A stretch of DNA of 64,000 nt from Bacteroidota bacterium (GTDB taxonomy: Bacteria; Bacteroidota; Bacteroidia; Cytophagales; Cyclobacteriaceae), in contig JAFDYT010000012.1 of assembly GCA_018266055.1 (NCBI GenBank), positions 1 through 64,000 on the forward strand, written 5' to 3'. Both the position numbers and the translations under genes were made by a program. The notes beneath the pieces are model-generated. The model saw only the letters and a program-made list of their open reading frames with translations. It did no database searches and was not told the origin of the DNA. Positions within the stretch are counted from its first letter, which is position 1; the number at the start of each line of letters is the position of its first letter. Below, one piece after another: positions 55,842 through 63,854 of the stretch.

Positions 55842-56402
55842 ATGATTAGACGACTACTGATTGTTAGTTTTATTATCTCTTGGACATTCTCAGGATTCAG
55901 TGCTGATGTAAAAGGTTTTGTAAAGGAAAGTAAAACCGGTGAGCCTCTTGTGGGCGCCGCCGTCTATCTAAAAAATACCACGATTGGAACTTTCGCCGGG
56001 CTGGATGGAAGTTACCACCTGAAAGACATCGCTCCGGCTACCTATACATTGGTCGTTAGTTTTGTAGGCTACGGCTCTCTGGAGCGTGAGGTAACGGTGG
56101 ACGCCACGGGAACAGTAGTGAATTTCGAGTTGGAGGAAGGATCGCACCAACTCAATGAGATTGTAGTGAAAGGCGTATTGGACAGAGAGTCGGAGATGAG
56201 TGCGTTACGCTCTGAGCAAAAGGCTGACAACGTACTCAACATCATCAGTGCTAAGACGATTCAATTGCTTCCAGACATTACCGTCGGCAATTTGCTGCAG
56301 CGTGTATCAGGAGTATCTGTCGTGCGCAACGGTAGCGGCGACGGCCAGTATGCGATCATCCGAGGAATGGACAAGCGCTACAACTATACGCTTATTCGTT
56401 AA
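55842..56402 (+). pseudogene. Truncated TonB-dependent receptor (cut inside the plug)
   Basis: 186 residues: signal peptide (MIRRLLIVSFIISWTFSGFS), CarboxypepD_reg-like domain (GFVKESKTGEPLVGAAVYL), and the first part of the plug ending IIRGMDKRYNYTLIR-stop. The complete receptor at 47990-50776 has the matching RGLNDRYNSVWLNDAASPS and continues for about 700 more residues, so the barrel here is missing. The stop falls exactly at the start of an intergenic-type repeat, and the end of the coding part is duplicated 280 bp downstream. It is therefore a gene remnant, unless the missing part joins by recombination. Confidence 0.8.
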
Positions 56403-56431
56403 TCGTGATCAGTAATTAACCAATAACGGAT
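56347..56431 (+). repeat. Tandem duplication, copy 1
   Basis: 85 bp, identical to 56627-56711, offset exactly 280 bp. It begins inside the truncated receptor (AGTATGCGATCATC) and runs past its stop codon into the AATAACGGAT repeat. Similarity, less exact, continues to about 56470. Confidence 0.9.
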
Positions 56432-56461
56432 AACTCTATTCACAATTAACAAATAACGAAT

Positions 56462-56626
56462 AACGGATAGCATCTCTAAACGAGACACCGGATCTCGCGC
56501 ATTCCTTCGCACACCCGTCCGGTGTGACAGGTTTGATGATGAGTCGCCTCTACGAAGCACTATTATGAAACCTTTGTCCACCTGTTGCCTTTACGCGGAG
56601 TCCGAGGCGAGACTCCGCTGAGAAAA
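56462..56626. other. Structured spacer between the duplicated ends
   Basis: 165 bp without a credible gene. It holds a perfect hairpin GCGGAGTC (56595-56602) / GACTCCGC (56611-56618) with an 8-nt loop, and a second inverted repeat ACACCGGA (56485-56492) / TCCGGTGT (56518-56525). Possibly a non-coding element or a recombination remnant. Confidence 0.45.
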
Positions 56627-56748
56627 AGTATGCGATCATCCGAGGAATGGACAAGCGCTACAACTATACGCTTATTCGTTAATCGTGATCAGTAATTAAC
56701 CAATAACGGATCACTATTCACAATTAGCAAATAACGATTAACGGATAA
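56627..56748 (+). repeat. Tandem duplication, copy 2
   Basis: Second copy of the receptor fragment end plus following repeat. The first 85 bp are identical to 56347-56431 and include the receptor's last codons and stop; the remaining part shows scattered changes. Confidence 0.85.
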
Positions 56749-56765
56749 CGTTCAGGAAAACAAAA

Positions 56766-56791
56766 AAAGCTCTCCGTTTCCGGAGAGCTTT
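56766..56791 (-). terminator. Terminator of the hypothetical gene at 56820
   Basis: Perfect stem AAAGCTCTCCG (56766-56776) with CGGAGAGCTTT (56781-56791), loop TTTC; the minus strand continues with TTTT. It lies 29 bp after the gene's stop. Confidence 0.85.
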
Positions 56792-56819
56792 ACTCGACAA
56801 CCCCTCTTAATAAACAATT

Positions 56820-57431
56820 CTATTTAATCAAATACACCGCTACCACATCGCTCCACTCGCTGGTGCCGTCGGCGGTGATGGTGCGACCCTGGAAATAATA
56901 CCATGCTCCGGCAGGCAAGTCTGTGACCAGAAACCGTCCGCGTGTGCCGCGGTAGATTGTCTCCCACAGCGCCTTCGTCAGGTCGGTACACATCCGAAAC
57001 TCATACGAGCCGCGTTCTATGCCTTCGTGCTGCAATCCAATTTCTCCAGGCCTCTTCGTAGTCTTTCCTGAAAACAGGACAGTCTTACGGTTAGCCTTCG
57101 CTCTCAGGTCAAAGCCCGAACTCAGAATTACCGCTTCGGCGGTGGTCCCGTTGGCGTTGGCTACCCCAAGTACATACGCGGACAGTTGCTTAAACAGTAT
57201 GTCAAGCTCGCGTTCTTTGGCGCGCATGGCCGCCGTATCGCTCTTCGTTCCTTCTTTTGCTTTCAGGGCCAGTGCCTCCAACTGATTGGTGGTCGTGTTC
57301 ATCAGGTTGAGCGAAGGATTGGGCGATGTAAAGTTGGTGTTGCCCGTCATCATCAAGGTGATGTGTCGTGATTTTTCAATTTTTTGAAAGATGGTCAATA
57401 AGGCCAGTGCTAATTTAATTACGTATGCCAT
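56820..57431 (-). CDS. Hypothetical protein with fibronectin-like C-terminus
   Basis: 203 residues, an initial hydrophobic stretch (MAYVIKLALALLTIFQ) that is probably not a cleaved signal, a polar helical middle (NQLEALALKAKEGTKSDT, LFKQLSAYVLGVAN) and a C-terminal segment resembling a fibronectin type III sandwich (GSYEFRMCTDLTKALWE, WSDVVAVYLIK). Similar proteins with this organisation are common in Bacteroidota genomes and of unknown role. A terminator lies just behind it. Confidence 0.65.
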   Translation of the reverse strand: MAYVIKLALALLTIFQKIEKSRHITLMMTGNTNFTSPNPSLNLMNTTTNQLEALALKAKEGTKSDTAAMRAKERELDILFKQLSAYVLGVANANGTTAEAVILSSGFDLRAKANRKTVLFSGKTTKRPGEIGLQHEGIERGSYEFRMCTDLTKALWETIYRGTRGRFLVTDLPAGAWYYFQGRTITADGTSEWSDVVAVYLIK

Positions 57432-58188
57432 TTTGTTTTGGATTTAATTGTTCTAAAATTTTTTTGTCTTTACTACTATGATTTTAAACTATTCGTCAGG
57501 GTGGTGCATGCCGATAAAATCTCCACGGGCAGGGTAAAGTATGCCTGAGCCTTGCGCGGCGGCTACACGTGCGCAGACACTATTATATAGTGTGCGACAC
57601 CGTAGCGCCTTAACGCGATGCCCCTTCGGCGTGCGGCAGAGTATCCGGAATACCCACCGTGGCCTGGGGAAACAAAGGCTTACCGCATAGCCGATCACGC
57701 CTAAGGTTGTGTTCAACCATTGCGTTTTTCCGTACCCGTGGGTAAGCTTATGAATAGAAGAAATATGTACTGTGCATCTTTGCATATAGCTGGCATACCT
57801 TTCAATCACTATGCCAACTCAGGAAACCCTTAAAACAGCGAGAATTCGCGGTTTTTGATTTTGAAAATAATTTTTTTGTTGATAGGCAACGAAACGACTA
57901 ACGATATATCACGAAAAACAGCAAAAGCTATAGTCAAGAAAAGTAACCCCCTGCCGGGAATTATTTTGCGAAAAAGACATGGAAAGCAAAATGCAATTAC
58001 TACTACGCAAGCTTCAAGGCTAATAAAAGACGTACTCGGCTTCTATAAGCAACCCCGTATGACTAAAGTCAATTTGCAGCCTGCTTGAATTATGCCGTCT
58101 ACCATCGCAAACCGGCCGCTACCCCGTATAGTATGCGTTTTACCTATTAATATAGAGTGGCGAGGGCCTAAAAGTGATTTTCCGCGCC
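57432..58188. other. Gap without a confident gene
   Basis: 757 bp before the satellite. It contains a small palindrome ACACTA-N5-TAGTGT (57577-57593) and a weak 77-codon plus-strand reading frame with a TTG start (57855-58088; basic, no known domain), which I list only as a possibility. No RNA gene or insertion sequence was recognised. Confidence 0.4.
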
Positions 58189-58803
58189 CTATAATTATAA
58201 ACCGCGCCGTATAATTATGTCACGACGTACTATAATTATAAACCGCGCCCCATAATTATGCCACGACGCGCTATAATTATAAACCGCGCCGTATAATTAT
58301 GCCACGACGCCCTATAATTATAAACCGCGCCCCATAATTATGTCACGACGCGCCATAATTATAAACCGCGTCCCATAATTATGCCACGACGTACTATAAT
58401 TATAAACCGCGCCGCATAATTCTGCCACAACGCCCTATAATTATAAACCGCGCCCCATAATTATGTCACGTTGCACCATAATTATAAACCGCGCCGTATA
58501 ATTCTGCCACGTAGCGACATAATTATAAACCGCGCCCCATAATTATGCCACGTAGCGCCATAATTATAAACCGCGTCTCATAATTCTGCCACGTAGCGCC
58601 ATAATTATAAACCACGCCGCATAATTATGCCATGTAGCGCCATAATTATAAACCGCGTCCCATAATTCTGTCACGTAGCGCCATAATTATAAACCGCGTC
58701 TCATAATTCTGCCACGTCGTGCTATAATTATAAACCACGCCGCATAATTCAGATCAGTCGTGCCAGAGTTATAAGCCGTCGTCCCACGATTTTGTGCCCA
58801 CGG
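58189..58803. repeat. 41-bp satellite, 15 units
   Basis: Fifteen contiguous 41-bp units, starting CTATAATTATAAACCGCGCC, in exact register from 58189 with no insertion or deletion; units 1-13 are close copies, units 14 and 15 decay. Each unit is two half-units built on the 8-bp palindrome ATAATTAT, so palindromes recur every 20 or 21 bp, about two helical turns. The GC-rich stretches between them vary. There are no unique spacers, so it is not a CRISPR. No gene overlaps it. Confidence 0.9.
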
Positions 58804-58972
58804 AGCGCAATTTTGAGGCTTTGCGCCTGAAGACGAATGCAAAGTACGAGGATTGAGGTACGAGGTACGAGATTGGAGGTACGAGGTAGGAGGAGAGAGG
58901 TACGAGGTATGAGAGTAGAGGTACGAGGTTGGATGGTTGAAGTACGAGGCGGACTACATCAACAACCCATCA
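58804..58972. repeat. GAGGTACGA-rich repeat block, left of the LRR gene
   Basis: 169 bp containing at least four copies of GAGGTACGA with variants such as GAGGTAGGA and GAGAGTAGAGG (58850-58948). The same motif recurs on the other side of the LRR gene. No gene is seen. Confidence 0.7.
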
Positions 58973-59533
58973 CTAACGACTAAAGACAACTTCACACTGT
59001 GGAAGCGCGGCTTTGATGCGGGCAAGTTCAGCGGGGCTTATAGTATTCCCTGTCAGCCCTAGGTATTTGAGTTTCTTCAATTTGCCAATGTCTTTGGGCA
59101 GGCTATCCAGATAGCAATCGTACAAAACCAGTTCTTCTAAATCACTAAGTTCTGTAACGATCGCTATATCACTAAGTCCTAAATTCTCGTCTAGGTCAAG
59201 CACTTTCAAATACTTTAGCCGTTTAAGCTGCCTTGGGAGCTTGCGGATTCGACTCAGCGATATTCTCAAGACTTCCAATTTTTTTAACCGTTTTATCTTT
59301 TTAGGAATGATGCTGATGCACCAACAATTGGCTCGATCAACGGCATCGCAGTCCATACCGCCGATGCCTAGCACCTTCAGGTTTTTTAAAGTAAACACCG
59401 AATCCGGTATTTCTTTAAACCGGTAGTACTCTGCCGACTTCGTGTAAACTGTAACCGTATCGCGCGGATTGACTTGTGCGTGGCCTGTTAGGACTAGCAA
59501 CACACCAGGAAACCAAAACAATAACCACTTCAT
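58973..59533 (-). CDS. Leucine-rich-repeat exported protein
   Basis: 186 residues from the ATG at 59533, which starts a signal peptide (MKWLLFWFPGVLLVLTGHAQ); a longer frame runs into the repeat block and is disfavoured. The mature part has about five LRRs of the SDS22/bacterial short type (LKKLEVLRISLSRIRKLP, LKYLKVLDLDENLGLSD, LSDLEELVLYDCYLDSLP, LKKLKYLGLTGNTIS). LRR proteins mediate binding; the partner is unknown. Both flanks carry the same GAGGTACGA repeats, suggesting the gene may have moved by recombination between them. Confidence 0.8.
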   Translation of the reverse strand: MKWLLFWFPGVLLVLTGHAQVNPRDTVTVYTKSAEYYRFKEIPDSVFTLKNLKVLGIGGMDCDAVDRANCWCISIIPKKIKRLKKLEVLRISLSRIRKLPRQLKRLKYLKVLDLDENLGLSDIAIVTELSDLEELVLYDCYLDSLPKDIGKLKKLKYLGLTGNTISPAELARIKAALPQCEVVFSR

Positions 59534-60097
59534 AGAGGAGCAAGGATTACTCAAAGTACGAAATACAACGTCAACAAGCCCTGGTAAGTACGTTGCAGAG
59601 GTACGAAATACGAGGTACGAGAGTAGAGGTAAGAGGCTACATTCAATCATTCAATCATTCAGTCATTCAATCATTGCTTCTTGCCGAATTCTACCCCAAC
59701 TCCACCAATTACCCGCCCAAACCCGCCGAATGCTAAGTGGCGATACTATAATAGAGGGTAAAAAAGTACTTTATGCGCGAAATCATGCCCTCGACCGTAT
59801 AGGGAATTCCTGATTTTTCATAGGGGATGCCTTAGGCGAGAAAATGAAAATGTGGGTTTTTGGGGTGGGATGGGGGTGTTGCTGACATTGATATGGCTTG
59901 AAGCCATAAGTGATGATTTTTTTGGGGAGATAAGTGGTATGTTCAAAAAAACGATCAGATTTAATAATGTTTAAAGACTTAGTTCATTGGAGGCCACTTC
60001 TCTTGCTCGAAATAGTTTATGGAAGAGGTAAATTAATTGCTGATTAAGATAATTATTTTACTAAATCGTCAATATCTTTACGTAAAACGCAAAGATT
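59534..60097. repeat. Repeat-rich gap before the methyltransferase operon
   Basis: 564 bp without a confident gene. It contains GAGGTACGA copies near 59598-59627, a simple repeat ATTC(A/G)ATC at 59640-59675, a single AAAGTACTTT at 59764-59773 and a GGGGTGGGATGGGGG run near 59860. The end becomes AT-rich and leads into the XRE operon promoter. Confidence 0.5.
60077..60086. promoter_or_regulatory. Candidate controller operator TTTACGTAAA
   Basis: A perfect 10-bp palindrome overlapping a TATCTTTA sequence (60073-60080, close to the -7 consensus) and ending 11 bp before the XRE start codon. Its place fits an autoregulated controller of a restriction-modification operon. Confidence 0.45.
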
Positions 60098-60325
60098 TTG
60101 ACAACAAGACAGCTAAATAGAATAAGGGTTGTATTGGCAGAGCTAAATAAGAAGAACAAGTGGCTTGCAGATGAACTTGGAAAAAATCAAGCAACAATAT
60201 CACAATGGTGCAACAATGTGAGGCAACCTTCAATTGAAACACTTGCAGAAATAGCCAATGCTCTTGATGTTGACATACGCCTATTACTTAATTCCACAAA
60301 AGAGAAAATAAATCATGCTGACTAA
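60098..60325 (+). CDS. XRE-family controller protein
   Basis: 75 residues, a single helix-turn-helix of the XRE/Cro kind: LNKKNKWLADELGKNQATISQWCNNVRQPSIETLAEIANAL, quoted here as ADELGKNQATISQWCNN and PSIETLAEIANALDVD. The start is a TTG. The gene overlaps the methyltransferase by 11 bp. Such small regulators delay the toxic part of a restriction-modification or related system until the methylase has acted. The AT-rich composition contrasts with the genes before 56 kb. Confidence 0.88.
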   Translation: MTTRQLNRIRVVLAELNKKNKWLADELGKNQATISQWCNNVRQPSIETLAEIANALDVDIRLLLNSTKEKINHAD

Positions 60326-61538
60326 AAGCACATACATTGACTTATTTGCAGGTTGTGGAGGACTTTCATTAGGGCTACACAATGCGGGATGGCATGGCCT
60401 TTTCGCGATTGAGAAAAGTAAAGATGCTTTCAACACACTTAAGCATAATCTCATTGAAAAAAAACATCATTTCGACTGGCCGAACTGGCTTCCTCAAACC
60501 AATCTTGAGATAGATTTTGTGCTAAAAGCTTATGAGAATGAGTTAAGGCAATTGAGCGGAAAAGTGGATTTGGTTGCTGGTGGTCCGCCATGTCAAGGCT
60601 TTTCTACTGCTGGCTTACGTAAAGAAAATGATGTCAGAAATGGTTTAATCAAATCCTATTTAAGATTCATAATCTATGTTCGTCCGAACATAATTTTCTT
60701 TGAGAATGTTAAAGGCTTTACGCAGAAGTTTCATAAAAATAAATCTAAAGGCATTGCATACTCACAATACGTAGTTCGCGCTTTGAAATTTATGGGTTAT
60801 GAAGTGGAAGGTAGAATGATTGATTTTTCAAAGTTTGGAATACCCCAGAAACGCACTAGGTTTATTCTGGTAGGTATTAAAAAAGAAATGGCAAAAAAAA
60901 ACAAGATAGACCCTAGATCATTTTTCAAATTGATAATCGAAAATAAAACTAGATTCCTATCAAAAAAAGGACTTCCGCAAAAACCTTCACTTGGTGCTGC
61001 AATTTCTGATCTACTAAAATCTAATGGATTGGAAAGTACACCAGACAGAAAGAGCTTTTCAAGTGGTATTTACATACGGCCTAAATCAAGTTATCAAAAA
61101 TATTTTCGCAAAGATTGTGACTTCAATATTCCAGACAGCCACAGCTTTCCAAAACACAAAAAGGAGATTGAGGCTAGATTTAAGTATTTTTTAAAACATC
61201 AAAAGGCTAATAAAAATATTAGTGAATCAGCTAGAGTGCGGTTTAATTTAACTAAACATACAATCATTCCTTTAGACAAAAATCATTGCACGCCAACAAT
61301 AACAACATTACCGGATGACTATGTGCATTATTCCGAGCCTAGAATTTTAACGGTGAGAGAGTATGCGAGAATACAAAGCTTCCCAGATTGGTTTGAATTT
61401 AAAGGTAAGTATACAACTGGAGGCAAACGGCGCACCCAAGAAGTACCACGATATTCTCAAATTGGAAATGCCATCCCTCCATTATTTGGTGAACAAAGTG
61501 GTGTTTCATTAAAAGCCCTTTTACTTAGCAATGGCTGA
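60315..61538 (+). CDS. DNA (cytosine-5-)-methyltransferase
   Basis: 407 residues. All main C5-methylase motifs are seen: I (YIDLFAGCGGLSLG, 7-20), IV with catalytic C93 (GGPPCQGFS), VI (F-ENV, 130-132), VIII (GIPQKRTRFILVG, from 175) and X (YSQIGNAIPP, 380-389). The target-recognition region between VIII and IX is about 150 residues. The target sequence is unknown. It overlaps the XRE gene at its start and the GHKL gene by 8 bp at its end, so the four genes are one unit. No conventional endonuclease is adjacent within the window. Confidence 0.95.
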   Translation: MLTKSTYIDLFAGCGGLSLGLHNAGWHGLFAIEKSKDAFNTLKHNLIEKKHHFDWPNWLPQTNLEIDFVLKAYENELRQLSGKVDLVAGGPPCQGFSTAGLRKENDVRNGLIKSYLRFIIYVRPNIIFFENVKGFTQKFHKNKSKGIAYSQYVVRALKFMGYEVEGRMIDFSKFGIPQKRTRFILVGIKKEMAKKNKIDPRSFFKLIIENKTRFLSKKGLPQKPSLGAAISDLLKSNGLESTPDRKSFSSGIYIRPKSSYQKYFRKDCDFNIPDSHSFPKHKKEIEARFKYFLKHQKANKNISESARVRFNLTKHTIIPLDKNHCTPTITTLPDDYVHYSEPRILTVREYARIQSFPDWFEFKGKYTTGGKRRTQEVPRYSQIGNAIPPLFGEQSGVSLKALLLSNG

Positions 61539-63852
61539 CAATCAATTATCATTCAAGATAAGTACCGGTCTTAAGAATATTATTGGCCGGGATTTAATTA
61601 CTGATGACTATGTGGCGGTTTTTGAACTTGTAAAAAATTCATTTGATGCCTACGCAAATAAAGTTGTAATAACTTTTGAAAAGGATAAAATCACTATTGC
61701 GGATGATGGCAAGGGAATGGATCTACACGATATTAATAACAAATGGCTGTTCGTAGCTTACTCAGCAAAGAAAGAAGGCATTGAAGATGATGAATTGGAG
61801 GAAAAGGAATTCAAAAGCTATAGGGACAAGATTCAAGCAAAGAAATTTTTTGCTGGAGCTAAGGGTATTGGAAGGTTTTCTTGCGATAGATTAGGTAGCA
61901 AACTGAGACTAACCACAAAGAAAGCCCTAAGTAATTCATCAATCGAACAAATTGAAGTCGACTGGAATGACTTCGACAAAGACCCTGAGGAGAAATTTAT
62001 TGATATAAAAGTTAAACACAGGACACTCCACTCTTTACCAAAGCAATTTATTCAAAATGTACACGGAACGACATTGGAAATATATGGTCTGAATTCGACT
62101 TGGGACAGAGCAAAAAAGCTAGATTTAAGATACTCTCTAGAGAAACTTATAAATCCATTCGAAGATAATCCCCTAAATGGATTTTCGATACGCATTGAGG
62201 ATGAATCAGAGAAAGATATTGATAACCAAGAAAAAAATAGGCGTAACAAAATCAATGGAGTAGTAAAGAATTTTGTTTTTGAGACTCTTGGATTAAAAAC
62301 AACTCAAATAGTAACCGAAATCGATCCAGATGGTGAGTTTCTAACTAATTCATTGTTTGATCGAGACGTTTTAATCTACAAGATTAGAAGAAAGAACCCG
62401 ACTAGTCCGATATTAAAGAACATAAAGATTAGTCTATTTTACCTCAACAGGTCTGCAAAAAATAGTTTTACAAGGCTCATGGGAATCCAACCGGTAAATT
62501 TTGGTTCCATTTTTCTTTACAAGAATGGATTTAGAATTGCCCCATATGGTGACTATGGAGTTGACTACTTCGGCATTGATAGTAGGCATACTCAAGCATT
62601 GTTTAGAACTCTTGGACTAAGAGATTTAATAGGAAGAATTGAAATTATTGGAACTGAAAAAGGAACCTTCACCGAAATATCTAATAGGAACGGAGGATTA
62701 GTTAAGAACGATCATTATATAGCACTTGAGCGTTTGTTCATTCGTTTTAGTCTTTCAAAATTGGAAAATTATGTCACTGGTGTCCAATGGACTTCTAAAG
62801 AGGATAAGGATCAAGAAGATTTATCTGCTTTAAATAACATTCAGGCTAAATCTGCTCTTCTAAAATTGGTTAGTGGCGAGATTGCTGATGGGCAAACTGA
62901 ACTCATTGATGCGGACACAGAAAATTTGAATATTAGAACTCAAGAGTTATTGTCTGAAGCATCACTTGTTGATATTGAAGCCTTAAAGATAATTGCTGAC
63001 AAATTAGGCAATAAGATATTCTTGAAAGATGCCGATAAGGCAGAAAAAGCTCATCAAAAAATAATAGAGCTTCAGCAAAAGCTTGCTAAAGAAGAAGAAG
63101 CACGCAAAGGGGTTGAAGAAGAAAGAAATAGAATAGAACAAGAATTAGCTCTTGAAAAAGAAAAAAATACATATTTAAGGACATCTTCCCGCTCGTTAAG
63201 TGATGATGCAAAAGGGCTTGTCCATAACATTAAGATCATTACAAAAACAATTAACTCTAATGTTGATACACTTTATGATAAAATTCTTAATGGAAAAGTA
63301 AAACAAGATGAAATCCTTAAGAGACTAGGTGTTATTAAGTTCAATTCAGAAAAAGCTCTAAAAATTAGTATGTTAATTACACGTTCTAATTTTAAAACTC
63401 AGCAAAATGAGCAAATCGTTGATATAGCTAAGTATGTAACACAGTACATAGAAGTTTACTCTGAAATCTATGAAAAAACTGATCTGGAATTTATTGTAGA
63501 TAATGAAGAGGCGTCTTTGATAAAAAAAGCAAGTCTTCTCGATATATCTGTGATTCTTGACGATCTCATATCTAATTCGGAAAAAGCAGGTGCTAAGAGA
63601 ATTGTATTCGAGATTAGCAATCCGAAAAAGGACAGCTTAAAAATTATAGTCTCAGATGATGGTAAAGGAGTACAAAAGCAGTTTCTTGAGGACCCACAGC
63701 AAATTTTTGAGCTAGGTGTAACCACTACGGATGGTTCTGGTATCGGATTAAATTCAGTCAGGACTGCCCTCAAAGCAATGAAAGGCACAATCAATTTTGT
63801 TGGAAATGGAGTTAAACTTAGAGGGGCATGCTTTGAAATTCTTTTTAACTAG
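61531..63852 (+). CDS. Double GHKL ATPase (MORC/MutL-like N-terminus, histidine-kinase-like C-terminus)
   Basis: 773 residues. The N-terminal GHKL ATPase module has N36 and D40 in FELVKNSFDAY, the G1 box ADDGKGM (57-63) and the G2 box GAKGIGRFS (109-117), with the MORC/MutL-type region after it (HGTTLEIYGL). A middle domain (about 250-440) is followed by a long coiled coil (502-552), a DHp-like helix with His565 (GLVHNIKIITKTI), and a second GHKL ATPase with N682 (DDLISNSEKAGA), G1 at D709 (SDDGKGV) and G2 GSGIGL (735-740). Similar ATPases in restriction-modification loci have been linked to the origin of MORC proteins (Iyer, Abhiman and Aravind 2008, as recalled). Function is unknown; the receiver-like gene follows after 2 bp. 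Confidence 0.85.
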   Translation: MADNQLSFKISTGLKNIIGRDLITDDYVAVFELVKNSFDAYANKVVITFEKDKITIADDGKGMDLHDINNKWLFVAYSAKKEGIEDDELEEKEFKSYRDKIQAKKFFAGAKGIGRFSCDRLGSKLRLTTKKALSNSSIEQIEVDWNDFDKDPEEKFIDIKVKHRTLHSLPKQFIQNVHGTTLEIYGLNSTWDRAKKLDLRYSLEKLINPFEDNPLNGFSIRIEDESEKDIDNQEKNRRNKINGVVKNFVFETLGLKTTQIVTEIDPDGEFLTNSLFDRDVLIYKIRRKNPTSPILKNIKISLFYLNRSAKNSFTRLMGIQPVNFGSIFLYKNGFRIAPYGDYGVDYFGIDSRHTQALFRTLGLRDLIGRIEIIGTEKGTFTEISNRNGGLVKNDHYIALERLFIRFSLSKLENYVTGVQWTSKEDKDQEDLSALNNIQAKSALLKLVSGEIADGQTELIDADTENLNIRTQELLSEASLVDIEALKIIADKLGNKIFLKDADKAEKAHQKIIELQQKLAKEEEARKGVEEERNRIEQELALEKEKNTYLRTSSRSLSDDAKGLVHNIKIITKTINSNVDTLYDKILNGKVKQDEILKRLGVIKFNSEKALKISMLITRSNFKTQQNEQIVDIAKYVTQYIEVYSEIYEKTDLEFIVDNEEASLIKKASLLDISVILDDLISNSEKAGAKRIVFEISNPKKDSLKIIVSDDGKGVQKQFLEDPQQIFELGVTTTDGSGIGLNSVRTALKAMKGTINFVGNGVKLRGACFEILFN

Positions 63853-63854
63853 TT

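Noticed and set aside
56403-56819. Frameshifted continuation of the broken TonB receptor
   Set aside because: None of the three forward frames after the stop shows plug or barrel-like sequence; the region is a duplication plus spacer.
57577-57593. ACACTA-N5-TAGTGT palindrome
   Set aside because: Short, isolated and not linked to a gene start; not enough to call a site.
57489-57809. 106-codon minus-strand reading frame
   Set aside because: No signal peptide, domain or family resemblance; composition rich in Cys, Arg and His as in random sequence. I could not support it as a gene.
57855-58088. 77-codon plus-strand reading frame
   Set aside because: TTG start, no recognised domain, isolated beside the satellite. 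Kept only as a mention in the gap entry.
58189-58803. CRISPR array
   Set aside because: Units are contiguous 41-bp copies with gradual point divergence; there are no unique spacers and no cas genes in the window.
59764-59773. Third AAAGTACTTT palindrome
   Set aside because: It lies in a repeat-rich gap far from any start codon and lacks the AAAT tail of the two sites near 32 kb, so it is probably chance.
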